NCBI GenBank assembly: GCA_023954815.1
Contig: JAGSHB010000046.1
Span: 1 to 36,974, forward strand
Source: Myxococcales bacterium
Lineage (GTDB): Bacteria; Myxococcota_A; UBA9042
Direction: 5' to 3'
DNA length: 36,974 nt
Numbering within the stretch: the stretch's first letter is position 1; each line of letters opens with the position of its first letter. Positions 8,129 to 14,917 of the stretch are shown here, piece after piece. The notes beneath the pieces were generated by a model. That model did no database searches and was not told the DNA's origin. It worked only from the letters and a program-made list of their open reading frames with translations. The position numbers and the translations under genes are program-made.

Positions 8129-11032
8129 ATGAGAAAGTGTGAGGTTCGTCGTGCAGCGGCTCGGTCGCTGACCTTTGGCTTGATAACAGCGATGACGCTG
8201 CTCACCGTGACGCCGGCCTTTGCCGACGTCGGCGATGTGATCAACGTACAAGGTCGTTTGGTCTCCCAAGCCGGAACGCCGGTGCCGGACGGCCAATACA
8301 CCATGACTCTTGGCTTTTATAAGACCAAGGCCGCTGCCAAGGCGTTGTATTCGTACATCGCGGTCGGCGTGCAGGTCACCAAGGGCACTTTTGCGGTGCG
8401 CGTGGGCGAAAAGTTCGCGTTGGACAAGAAAGTGTTCGCGTCCGGTGAGGCCGGCTGGCTCGGCGTCACAATCGGCGGCGACGCGGAGCTGCCCCGGCTC
8501 GCGTTGGCCAAAGTTCCTTATGCCATTCGCGCTGATTCGGCGGCGGCGGCGGACTCGGCGGCATCGGCTGCCAAGCTCGCGTGCTCCGGCTGCATCGACC
8601 AGAGTCACCTCGACGCCAAGTTCACGGCGACGTTGGCGAAGAAGGGCGATCTCTCTGCGGTGGCGACCAGCGGCAAGTACAAAGATCTCACCGGAAAACC
8701 GACGTTGGTAAAGACGACGCAGACCTGCGCCAAAGGGGAAGTGGCTGCGGGGATCGACGCTGCGGGCAAGCTCACGTGCGTCAAGGACAAGAACGACGCC
8801 ACGGTCTACACGGGCAAGGACTTTGCGCTGTCCAATCAGAAGTGCGCCTCTGGCAAGGTCCTCGCAGGGCTCGACAGCGCTGGCAAGGCCATCTGCGTGA
8901 CCGACAAGGACACGAACACGACCTACACCGGAAAGAACTTTGCGTTGGCCAACAAGACCTGCCCGAGCGGCACCGTCATGCGCGGGGTGACGAGCTTGGG
9001 TACGCCAAACTGCATCAAAGACGCCAACTCCACCTACTCTGGCAAGAACTTTGCGCTGTCCAACAAGCTCTGCCCGAGTGGCTACGTCATGCGCGGCGTC
9101 ACGAGCTCAGGCACGCCGAACTGCATCAAGGACGCCAACTCGACCTATTCTGGCAAGAACTTCGCCCTGTCGAACAAGCTCTGCCCGAGCGGCTACCTCA
9201 TGCGCGGCGTCACGAGTTCCGGCACACCAAACTGCGTCAAGCCCACGGCTGTCGGCATCACCTCGGTCAAGGGCTGGAGCGGCCGCTCTGGCTCAAGCTC
9301 CGGCTGGACATCCAGCGGCGGCTGGGGTGAGCCACGGTTCAGCTCATCTTCGGCGCACACAGCGACCGCGGGAAGCACCACAGCGGGCAAGGAGTACATG
9401 GACTTCGCCATCCCCTCCGGCAGCAAGACCGCGTGGATCTCGGTGATGGCTTGGAACAACGGCGGCTACTTCGACATCTTGCTCAAGAAGAGCAACGTCT
9501 GGAAGTTCCACCGTCGACTCAGCTCCTACCAGGCGATTTCGAACTCCAGCGGCGGCGGCACGCACGACGGCAACGTCATTCAGCTTGCAGGTACCGGCCT
9601 CAATCACTTCACGCACATCCGGATTCAGAACCGCAAAGGCCGCATCCACTTCACCGGTCTGGGCTTTTCGCCGGAAGACATGCAGAGCAACGGCGGCAGC
9701 GGCTTCCCGCACTGGGACAACGTCGTCAATCGTCCGAAAGTTGCCTACACGAGCACCATCGCGGCTGATGATTTCAACCAGACTGAGGTCAACAACCTGC
9801 GCGCGGGCAAGCTGGATAACGGCACAACGCCTTGGACGAGCGGCACGAGCCACAACCACACCTACAACGTCAATGACGCATGGCTGAGGGACAACGGCGA
9901 CAACGCCCACGTCAAACTGTACGGCAACAAGCGCACACTCGTCATGCGGACCGATGGCACAGCGCAGTACGGCAGCAATGGCGGCTACCCGTTCCTCTGG
10001 CTGTACGGAGGCGACGGCACAGGCAATCGCCTGATGATGATCAACACGGCGGGCCAGCTCTGGCTGAAGAACTACGGTTGGTTGCACGATAAGTTCCAGG
10101 CCAAGGGCAGCTACCTACCGACCGCAGGCGGCACCATCACGGGTAACCTGAGCGTCAAGGGAACACTCACCGTTGGAAGCACGCTTCACGCTAACAATGG
10201 CGTCTCGGTGGACGGCAAGGTCGTTATCGACAATGGCGCTGGCTGGCATCGCTCCTATGGCGCGACGGGTTGGTACAACGGTACGTACGGCGGCGGTATG
10301 ACCATGACGGACACGACCTACGTCCGCGTGTACGGCGGCAAGATCCTCTACAACGACAAGGCGATTCGTGGCGACGGCGGTATCTACGTCGGTGGTACGC
10401 ACGTAGCGAAGGGCAACCAGAGCTGCCCGTCGGGTCAGGTGCTCAAGGGCTTCAACAACTCTGGCAACAAGATCTGTACTGCGGGTGCCACGGGTGTTGT
10501 GTTCCGTCGCTGGGGTCGCACAGGCTGCCCGAGTGGCACGAGCTTGGTGTACTGGGGCTACATGGGTAAGTCCTACTACGGACACGGGGGTAGCGGCAAC
10601 GATTACCAGTGCTTGCACCGTACGCCCAACTACTTCACGTACAACACTGGCAACCACGACGAGGCGCTGATGTACGGCGTCGAGTACGAGATGAGCTCCA
10701 ACGCCATCGGCAAGGCTGGTTACCACGACTACAACGCACCGTGCGCCGTGTGCTATGCGCCCAACAAGAATACGCAGTTCATGCAGCCCGGCCGCTACAC
10801 CTGCCCGAGCGGCTGGACGACGACCTACAATGGCTACCTGATGGCTGAGCGCCACAACCACAGCTCATCGAACTGGGTCTGCGTCGACAAGAGCTTCCAG
10901 AACATCGGTAGCAAGGCCAACCAGAACGGCGGTCTGCTTTACCCGACAGAGATCGAATGTGGATCGATGCCCTGCTCCTCGGGCAAGTACCAGCAGAACA
11001 AGGAAATCACCTGCGCGGTCTGCTTGAAGTAG
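8129..11032 (+). CDS. Exported adhesin-like protein: tail-fibre/PilV-like module plus short-chain-collagen-type Cys-rich C-terminal domain
   Basis: The 967-residue protein has a Sec signal cleaved after AFA (residue 32). Residues 33-145 (INVQGRLVSQAGTPVPDGQY to LPRLALAKVPYAIRA) match an N-terminal beta domain common in bacterial surface fibre proteins. Residues of about 190-372 carry near-identical 37-residue Cys repeats. A Gly/Ser-rich region follows, then a fibre module (about 660-760) with GGTITGNLSVKGTLTVGS, GWYNGTYGGGMTMTDTTYVR and VYGGKILYNDKAIRGDGG, typical of phage tail fibres and of shufflon-type PilV tips. Residues 788-967 are Cys-rich (FRRWGRTGCPSGTSLVYWGY, APCAVCYAPN, GRYTCPSGW, NGYLMAERHNH, ITCAVCLK) and closely resemble, from memory, the C-terminal domain of animal short-chain collagen C4 proteins. 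The start at 8129 has GGGGAG/AAGG upstream; 8096 would add 11 residues. A role as a trimeric surface binding fibre is inference. Confidence 0.8.
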   Translation: MRKCEVRRAAARSLTFGLITAMTLLTVTPAFADVGDVINVQGRLVSQAGTPVPDGQYTMTLGFYKTKAAAKALYSYIAVGVQVTKGTFAVRVGEKFALDKKVFASGEAGWLGVTIGGDAELPRLALAKVPYAIRADSAAAADSAASAAKLACSGCIDQSHLDAKFTATLAKKGDLSAVATSGKYKDLTGKPTLVKTTQTCAKGEVAAGIDAAGKLTCVKDKNDATVYTGKDFALSNQKCASGKVLAGLDSAGKAICVTDKDTNTTYTGKNFALANKTCPSGTVMRGVTSLGTPNCIKDANSTYSGKNFALSNKLCPSGYVMRGVTSSGTPNCIKDANSTYSGKNFALSNKLCPSGYLMRGVTSSGTPNCVKPTAVGITSVKGWSGRSGSSSGWTSSGGWGEPRFSSSSAHTATAGSTTAGKEYMDFAIPSGSKTAWISVMAWNNGGYFDILLKKSNVWKFHRRLSSYQAISNSSGGGTHDGNVIQLAGTGLNHFTHIRIQNRKGRIHFTGLGFSPEDMQSNGGSGFPHWDNVVNRPKVAYTSTIAADDFNQTEVNNLRAGKLDNGTTPWTSGTSHNHTYNVNDAWLRDNGDNAHVKLYGNKRTLVMRTDGTAQYGSNGGYPFLWLYGGDGTGNRLMMINTAGQLWLKNYGWLHDKFQAKGSYLPTAGGTITGNLSVKGTLTVGSTLHANNGVSVDGKVVIDNGAGWHRSYGATGWYNGTYGGGMTMTDTTYVRVYGGKILYNDKAIRGDGGIYVGGTHVAKGNQSCPSGQVLKGFNNSGNKICTAGATGVVFRRWGRTGCPSGTSLVYWGYMGKSYYGHGGSGNDYQCLHRTPNYFTYNTGNHDEALMYGVEYEMSSNAIGKAGYHDYNAPCAVCYAPNKNTQFMQPGRYTCPSGWTTTYNGYLMAERHNHSSSNWVCVDKSFQNIGSKANQNGGLLYPTEIECGSMPCSSGKYQQNKEITCAVCLK
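8708..9244 (+). repeat. Tandem 111-117-nt coding repeats (37-39 residues, two Cys each)
   Basis: Units begin with Y(S/T)GKNFAL and end with GTPNCIKDANST. Complete units start at 8807, 8924, 9035 and 9146; the last ends near 9244 and a degenerate unit precedes at about 8708. The 9035 and 9146 units are nearly identical in protein and very similar in DNA, which suggests recent duplication or gene conversion. Each unit has two Cys about 17 residues apart (CPSG and PNC), likely one disulfide per unit. A diverged copy (QSCPSGQVLKGFNNSGNKIC) recurs near 10420-10480, just before the C-terminal domain. Confidence 0.9.
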
Positions 11033-11120
11033 ATGTGCCCCTACCGTTGGGAGCGATGGCGCCCGACGGCGAGGCTGGCTAGCTCCCCACCCATCCGATA
11101 GGGTCGCTGCGTCGCGGTCT

Positions 11121-11137
11121 GGCTGCGCTACGCAGCC
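11121..11137 (+). other. Perfect short hairpin ahead of the tandem lipoprotein genes
   Basis: GGCTGCG (11121-11127) and CGCAGCC (11131-11137) form a 7-bp perfect stem with a 3-nt loop. It ends about 12 nt before the AAGGAG ribosome site of the gene at 11161. There is no T run, so a classical terminator is unlikely. It may be a leader structure or chance in GC-rich DNA. Confidence 0.3.
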
Positions 11138-11160
11138 GATGCCCGACCTGAAGGAGCCCC

Positions 11161-12018
11161 ATGTTTTTGCGATGTGCCTGCGTTGTGCTGACGTTGGCTT
11201 GGGCCGGTTGTGCCCCCACGAGTGCGCCTAGTGCGGTGCATGTGCCCGGTGGCCCAGGGGCTGCGCCGACTCCGACAGCGAACATTCCGCCACCAGGAGC
11301 GAACTACAAGGCCCCGCCTGCCACGCCGAATTCTCCGCCCGGCCCCCGGCATGGACTACCTGCCGGCACGGCGAATCCGCGGACCGCCGGTGTGCCACCG
11401 AGTGGGCAACCTGCGCGCCAGGTTGATCTCGTGCCCGCGAACGCTCGGACAGGCGCCGTCGGGGGCAGTGCCGCAGCCGGAAGGCCAGCGCCAGCGGCGG
11501 CCAAGCCCGCCCCACAACGCCGCGCTGCCCCTCAGAAGCTCACCGCAGTGGCCGCGAGCAAGCTGGTGGAGGCGTATGCCGGTCGGCTCGGTCAGTACAA
11601 GGTCGAGATTTTGACTGCAAGGCGGGAGCCGCAGTTCTTTCGCATCGAATATCGGGTCGTGGCCCTCGGCGGCGAGCGTCGCATCATGTTTGTGACCCAC
11701 GATGGCAAATACGCCACGCGCCAGCTCGTAGACATGCAGCAGCGAACCGCGGAGCTGAACTCCGACCGGGCGCTGACCGATTGTCTGGTGTCGAAAGGGG
11801 TGAAGCTCTTCGTCATCCCCGGCGAGCCCAAGTCCGACGAGCAGATCGCGAGCATGGGGCCGTTTGGCAACCGGGTGCTCATCAACTGCAGCGGTTCGTT
11901 CAAAGCGAACTGCGCGGCACTCGGTTACAAGGCATTTCCCGTCTTCGTCTGGAATGAGGGCAGCGAGGTTGGCTTGAAACTACGTGCGCCGATGGCTGCC
12001 GATGTGGGGTGCAAGTGA
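11161..12018 (+). CDS. Lipoprotein with Pro/Ala-rich linker and thioredoxin-like four-Cys C-terminal domain (paralogue 1)
   Basis: The 285-residue protein begins MFLRCACVVLTLAWAGC; the acylated Cys would be C17. Residues 18-125 are a Pro/Ala/Gly linker, suited to spanning the periplasm. The globular C-terminal part (about 125-285) has MFVTHDGKYATRQLVDM and then ALTDCLVSKGVKLFVIPG, FGNRVLINCSG, a C-x7-C pair (C-SGSFKAN-C), LGYKAFPVFVW and a terminal GCK. The pattern and the FPVFV strand recall thioredoxin-like domains of DsbC/VKOR-associated type, but there is no CxxC, so a redox function is uncertain. The next gene is a clear paralogue sharing all four Cys positions. AAGGAG lies 5 nt before the ATG. 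The stop overlaps the next start (TGATG). Confidence 0.7.
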   Translation: MFLRCACVVLTLAWAGCAPTSAPSAVHVPGGPGAAPTPTANIPPPGANYKAPPATPNSPPGPRHGLPAGTANPRTAGVPPSGQPARQVDLVPANARTGAVGGSAAAGRPAPAAAKPAPQRRAAPQKLTAVAASKLVEAYAGRLGQYKVEILTARREPQFFRIEYRVVALGGERRIMFVTHDGKYATRQLVDMQQRTAELNSDRALTDCLVSKGVKLFVIPGEPKSDEQIASMGPFGNRVLINCSGSFKANCAALGYKAFPVFVWNEGSEVGLKLRAPMAADVGCK

Positions 12019-12680
12019 TGGTGGGCGGAGTGCAGCACCGCATGCTGTTGGTGATGGGAATCATTGCCCTGATGACGACGGCGTGCAGTCAAAAACGGCA
12101 GGCAGCCCCCGGCACGACGGCCAATAAGCCAGCGAGTGACGGCGAGGTGGCAGCGAAGAAAGGCAACGCTGAGGTCAAAAAAACGGACCGGCCATCGGCG
12201 AGCCAGATCGCAGCGCGCCTGCGGCTACTTCATGAAGCGGCGAGTGATAGCTCCGCTGACATCGTGGGTGTGACCGTCGACAAAGAGGTGTTCCGGGTGA
12301 CGCTGGCTGGAGGCGAACCGCCGCGCCGCGTGGACACAGCGATCGTCAGTCGCAGCGGCGACTTTCTGATGAAAAATGCCGTTGATCTACGGCAGGAACT
12401 GCACCGGATGGCCACCGACAAGCGGTTTGCAACCTGCCTCAGGAAGGCGGGCATTCAGCTCTTTGTGCAACGTGGAGATGCCCGCTCGCGGGCGATGATG
12501 CGCCGAATTGGGCGTTTCGCAGACCTTATCGCGGTCGACTGTAGCGGTCGCGGCAAGGAGCAGTGCCAGAAGATGGCCGTCGGTGGCACACCTGCCATCA
12601 GCCTGGGTGGTTCGATCCGCCCCGATGCCAACAGCATCGAATGGCTGGAGAGTGCGACGGGCTGCAAACTAGCCCGCTGA
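12018..12680 (+). CDS. Lipoprotein with thioredoxin-like four-Cys C-terminal domain (paralogue 2)
   Basis: The 220-residue probable lipoprotein has the signal LLVMGIIALMTTAC followed by a short Ala/Lys/Gly-rich linker. Its C-terminal domain parallels that of the preceding gene: RFATCLRKAGIQLFV, FADLIAVDCSG, C-SGRGKEQ-C with the same seven-residue spacing, GGTPAISLGG and a final ATGCK. Sequence identity is low outside these positions, so the duplication is old. The ATG at 12018 shares its A with the TGA stop of the previous gene, indicating coupling; an ATG at 12042 is the alternative and gives a more usual signal-peptide length. No enzyme motif is recognised. Co-export of two diverged partners that interact is plausible but inferred. 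Confidence 0.65.
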   Translation: MVGGVQHRMLLVMGIIALMTTACSQKRQAAPGTTANKPASDGEVAAKKGNAEVKKTDRPSASQIAARLRLLHEAASDSSADIVGVTVDKEVFRVTLAGGEPPRRVDTAIVSRSGDFLMKNAVDLRQELHRMATDKRFATCLRKAGIQLFVQRGDARSRAMMRRIGRFADLIAVDCSGRGKEQCQKMAVGGTPAISLGGSIRPDANSIEWLESATGCKLAR

Positions 12681-12685
12681 GCGTA

Positions 12686-12700
12686 CAACCCGGCGGGTTG
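12686..12700 (+). terminator. Possible weak hairpin terminator after the tandem lipoprotein genes
   Basis: CAACCC (12686-12691) and GGGTTG (12695-12700) form a 6-bp stem with a GGC loop, extendable by GCG/CGC with a two-base bulge. It starts 6 nt after the stop codon. There is no T run, so termination is uncertain. Confidence 0.3.
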
Positions 12701-12802
12701 CGCGAACGACAGGCTGATGATTGTGGCGAGGAAGCCAGCCAGCGGTCGAACATCGGCGCAGAGACGGGTAGACTGCGGCGTCTTTTGCCCTCAGGAGCGG
12801 TC

Positions 12803-14905
12803 ATGACGCCGTTGCAGCCTTGTCGAAGCCAGTCGCAGATGAGAGCGGTCGCCGGGCTCGTTGCCTTGGCGCTGCTCGGATGTGGGCAAGACGAGACCAA
12901 GACTGAAAAAGACGCCGGTCCCGGCAAGGACGGATTCGTCTTCGTTCAACCCGATATCAGCGTAGACGGCGGCGCGCCCCCCGATAGCGGGGCGGCGGAT
13001 GACGCTCCCCAAACTGATAGCGCTGCAACCGACACAGGACCAGGGACAGCGGCGGCGGTGACGCTTGCGTTGCCGGAGAAATTGGGCTTGGGCACCGGAA
13101 CCACGCCGATCATCAAGATGGTGCAATCGGACGGCAGCAAGACGACGCCGACGGCCGATGATGAGGTGGTCTTTGTCGTCGATGGCGTGGTGCAGACCGG
13201 CGCTGGGCTGGGGGCCGAGGGCAAGACGCAGCCGGCGGTTGCTGCGTGGACATTTGGTGGCAAACGCACGGTTGTGGGCGCGCGTGCGGGTACGGCGAGC
13301 GTGGTGGTGAAGGTCAATGGCCTCGCCAGTGAACCCGCGAAAGTACAGGTCACGTATCCGACCAGCATGGGCGTGATCGCGGTGACGGCTGACGCCGCTG
13401 GCTTGACGACTGCGTCGCGGACCGCAGATCTACCGAATACCGTGCAACTCAAGGGGAAGACCATTGGTGCTGGTGGGCTGACCGCGTCACTGCGATTTCC
13501 CACAAGCGCCAGTACCGGAGACAAGCTGGATCTGAGCAAACCGCCCACAGATGGGGCCCTGAAGCTCACAGTGAGCTTTGCTGATCTCGGCGGCGCGTCG
13601 GCGAAAATGGCCCAGGGCTACCTGTGGATCGACCAGACAGAGAAGGGCCTATTTCGCGGTTCGTTCCTCGGCAGAACGGCGCAGCTGAAGCCCGTGGCTG
13701 GTGTGTTTGTGGTGCAGCGTGAGGGTAAGTTCGGCATCGACCTGCTCGACGAAACGCAACAAATCGCCAAAAGCGACGGACTGCTCCCCGTGACGGGGGA
13801 CCACTACAGCCGGGTGTCGCTGACCGCCACCGATGACGGCAAGGCGGTGCTGTATGCGCGCCACATCAGCAACGGACTCAAGGCCCATTTGGTGCGCTGG
13901 CAGGTCGACCCCAAGACAGGGAAGGTGACGCCGCTGCCAGCGATGATCGAAAATGCCAATGCCTATGAGGGCACGCCCGACAAGAAAGCGCCGGCATTCG
14001 GCCGTGTGGTGCGGGCGAGCCACGGCAGCGTCGCTATCGAGTTGTGGGAAGGCCGCGACGGCAAGGGCGCAACCAAGCCGCACCGGCTATACGTGCGCCT
14101 GGTGGACGCCGCCGACAAGGTCATCGGTAAACCCGTAGCGATCAGCACGGACCTCTGCTCTGGCGGGTGCAAGCCGGCCGTGGCGCTGTTGCCATCGACG
14201 CGATTCGCGGTGATGTGGAGCGCTCCGGACGGCGTGAAAATTCGGCGGGTCAGAGGCCAGCCGAGCAGCGGAGAGGTTGATTTTGTGGACGCGGAGCCGC
14301 TTGTCATCGGCAAGGGTGGCAAGGACGGCGTCATCGCGACGCACAGCTTCAACGTGCTCGCCGGCTGGTACGATCCGGACAAAGGCCCCGTGTGGCGTCA
14401 CTACCTGGACAAGACGAGCGGCAAGCTCTCCGCGCTGCTGCCGGCTCAAGCTGTGGGGGCCAGCTCCACCAAGGCACCGCGCCAAGTGCTCGCGGCCATG
14501 ACCACCCCGAGCGGCGCGCCCAATCTGCTCTTTGTGAGCACCTGGTTGGATTTTGCTCCGGGTGGAAAACTCACCCAGCGCCGTCTCGGCCTCGACGGTA
14601 CGCCGTTTGGCTTGTCTGCGCCGGTGGCCGATGTCGATGCCGATGCCATTTGGGGTCAAACCGGTCTGCCCGGGCAATTGGCGCTGCTGTCACGTTCGGC
14701 CAAGGGTACGCTGACCCTGCGCAAGCTGATGTTCGAGAGCTTCAAGGCACCGGGCACAGCCTTGGGCGGCCCGGTCACCATGCTACCTAGCGCCACCTAT
14801 CCCGTCGTGCCCGCGATGGTCTACTTAAAAAGCGCCAACATCTGGGTGCTCGCCTGGGCGGGTGACGAGAGCAGCCCGGGTATCTTCATTCGCCGCTTTC
14901 GCTGA
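12803..14905 (+). CDS. Large lipoprotein with acidic linker and predicted all-beta body, unknown function
   Basis: The 700-residue protein has the signal MRAVAGLVALALLGC (acylated C27 when counted from the ATG at 12803). A linker rich in Asp, Gly, Ala and Pro (about 30-85) follows. The body shows alternating hydrophobic strands. The first part (about 85-215) is Ig/BIG-like, with VVKVNGLASEPAKVQVTYP. The second (about 300-700) has repeated strand-turn units such as RLYVRLVDAADKVIGKPV, FAVMWSAPDGVKIRRVRG and NVLAGWYDPDKGPVWRHYLD, suggestive of a beta-propeller or similar surface fold. No catalytic motif was recognised. The start at 12803 has AGGAG 5 nt upstream; the frame is open back to 12563 but that extension lies in the previous gene. 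Only 12 nt separate its stop from the twin radical SAM gene, so the two are probably co-transcribed. Confidence 0.7.
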   Translation: MTPLQPCRSQSQMRAVAGLVALALLGCGQDETKTEKDAGPGKDGFVFVQPDISVDGGAPPDSGAADDAPQTDSAATDTGPGTAAAVTLALPEKLGLGTGTTPIIKMVQSDGSKTTPTADDEVVFVVDGVVQTGAGLGAEGKTQPAVAAWTFGGKRTVVGARAGTASVVVKVNGLASEPAKVQVTYPTSMGVIAVTADAAGLTTASRTADLPNTVQLKGKTIGAGGLTASLRFPTSASTGDKLDLSKPPTDGALKLTVSFADLGGASAKMAQGYLWIDQTEKGLFRGSFLGRTAQLKPVAGVFVVQREGKFGIDLLDETQQIAKSDGLLPVTGDHYSRVSLTATDDGKAVLYARHISNGLKAHLVRWQVDPKTGKVTPLPAMIENANAYEGTPDKKAPAFGRVVRASHGSVAIELWEGRDGKGATKPHRLYVRLVDAADKVIGKPVAISTDLCSGGCKPAVALLPSTRFAVMWSAPDGVKIRRVRGQPSSGEVDFVDAEPLVIGKGGKDGVIATHSFNVLAGWYDPDKGPVWRHYLDKTSGKLSALLPAQAVGASSTKAPRQVLAAMTTPSGAPNLLFVSTWLDFAPGGKLTQRRLGLDGTPFGLSAPVADVDADAIWGQTGLPGQLALLSRSAKGTLTLRKLMFESFKAPGTALGGPVTMLPSATYPVVPAMVYLKSANIWVLAWAGDESSPGIFIRRFR

Positions 14906-14917
14906 TCTCGGACCCAG

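Noticed and set aside
8708-9244. Tandem repeats as a CRISPR array
   Set aside because: Repeats are 111-117 nt, without spacers, and encode a regular protein repeat in a long open frame.
9344-10087. Minus-strand 247-codon open frame
   Set aside because: It lies wholly within the adhesin-like gene, has no ribosome site or family match, and its composition is that of an antisense shadow in GC-rich DNA.
9900-10420. Active shufflon (DNA inversion system)
   Set aside because: No alternative C-terminal segments, inverted recombination sites or recombinase gene were seen.
8129-11032. Prophage tail-fibre gene
   Set aside because: There is a Sec signal peptide and no phage structural, lysis or integrase gene on either side.
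12721-12774. Promoter upstream of the gene at 12803 (TAGACT at 12769-12774)
   Set aside because: No -35 hexamer with acceptable match and spacing could be paired with it.
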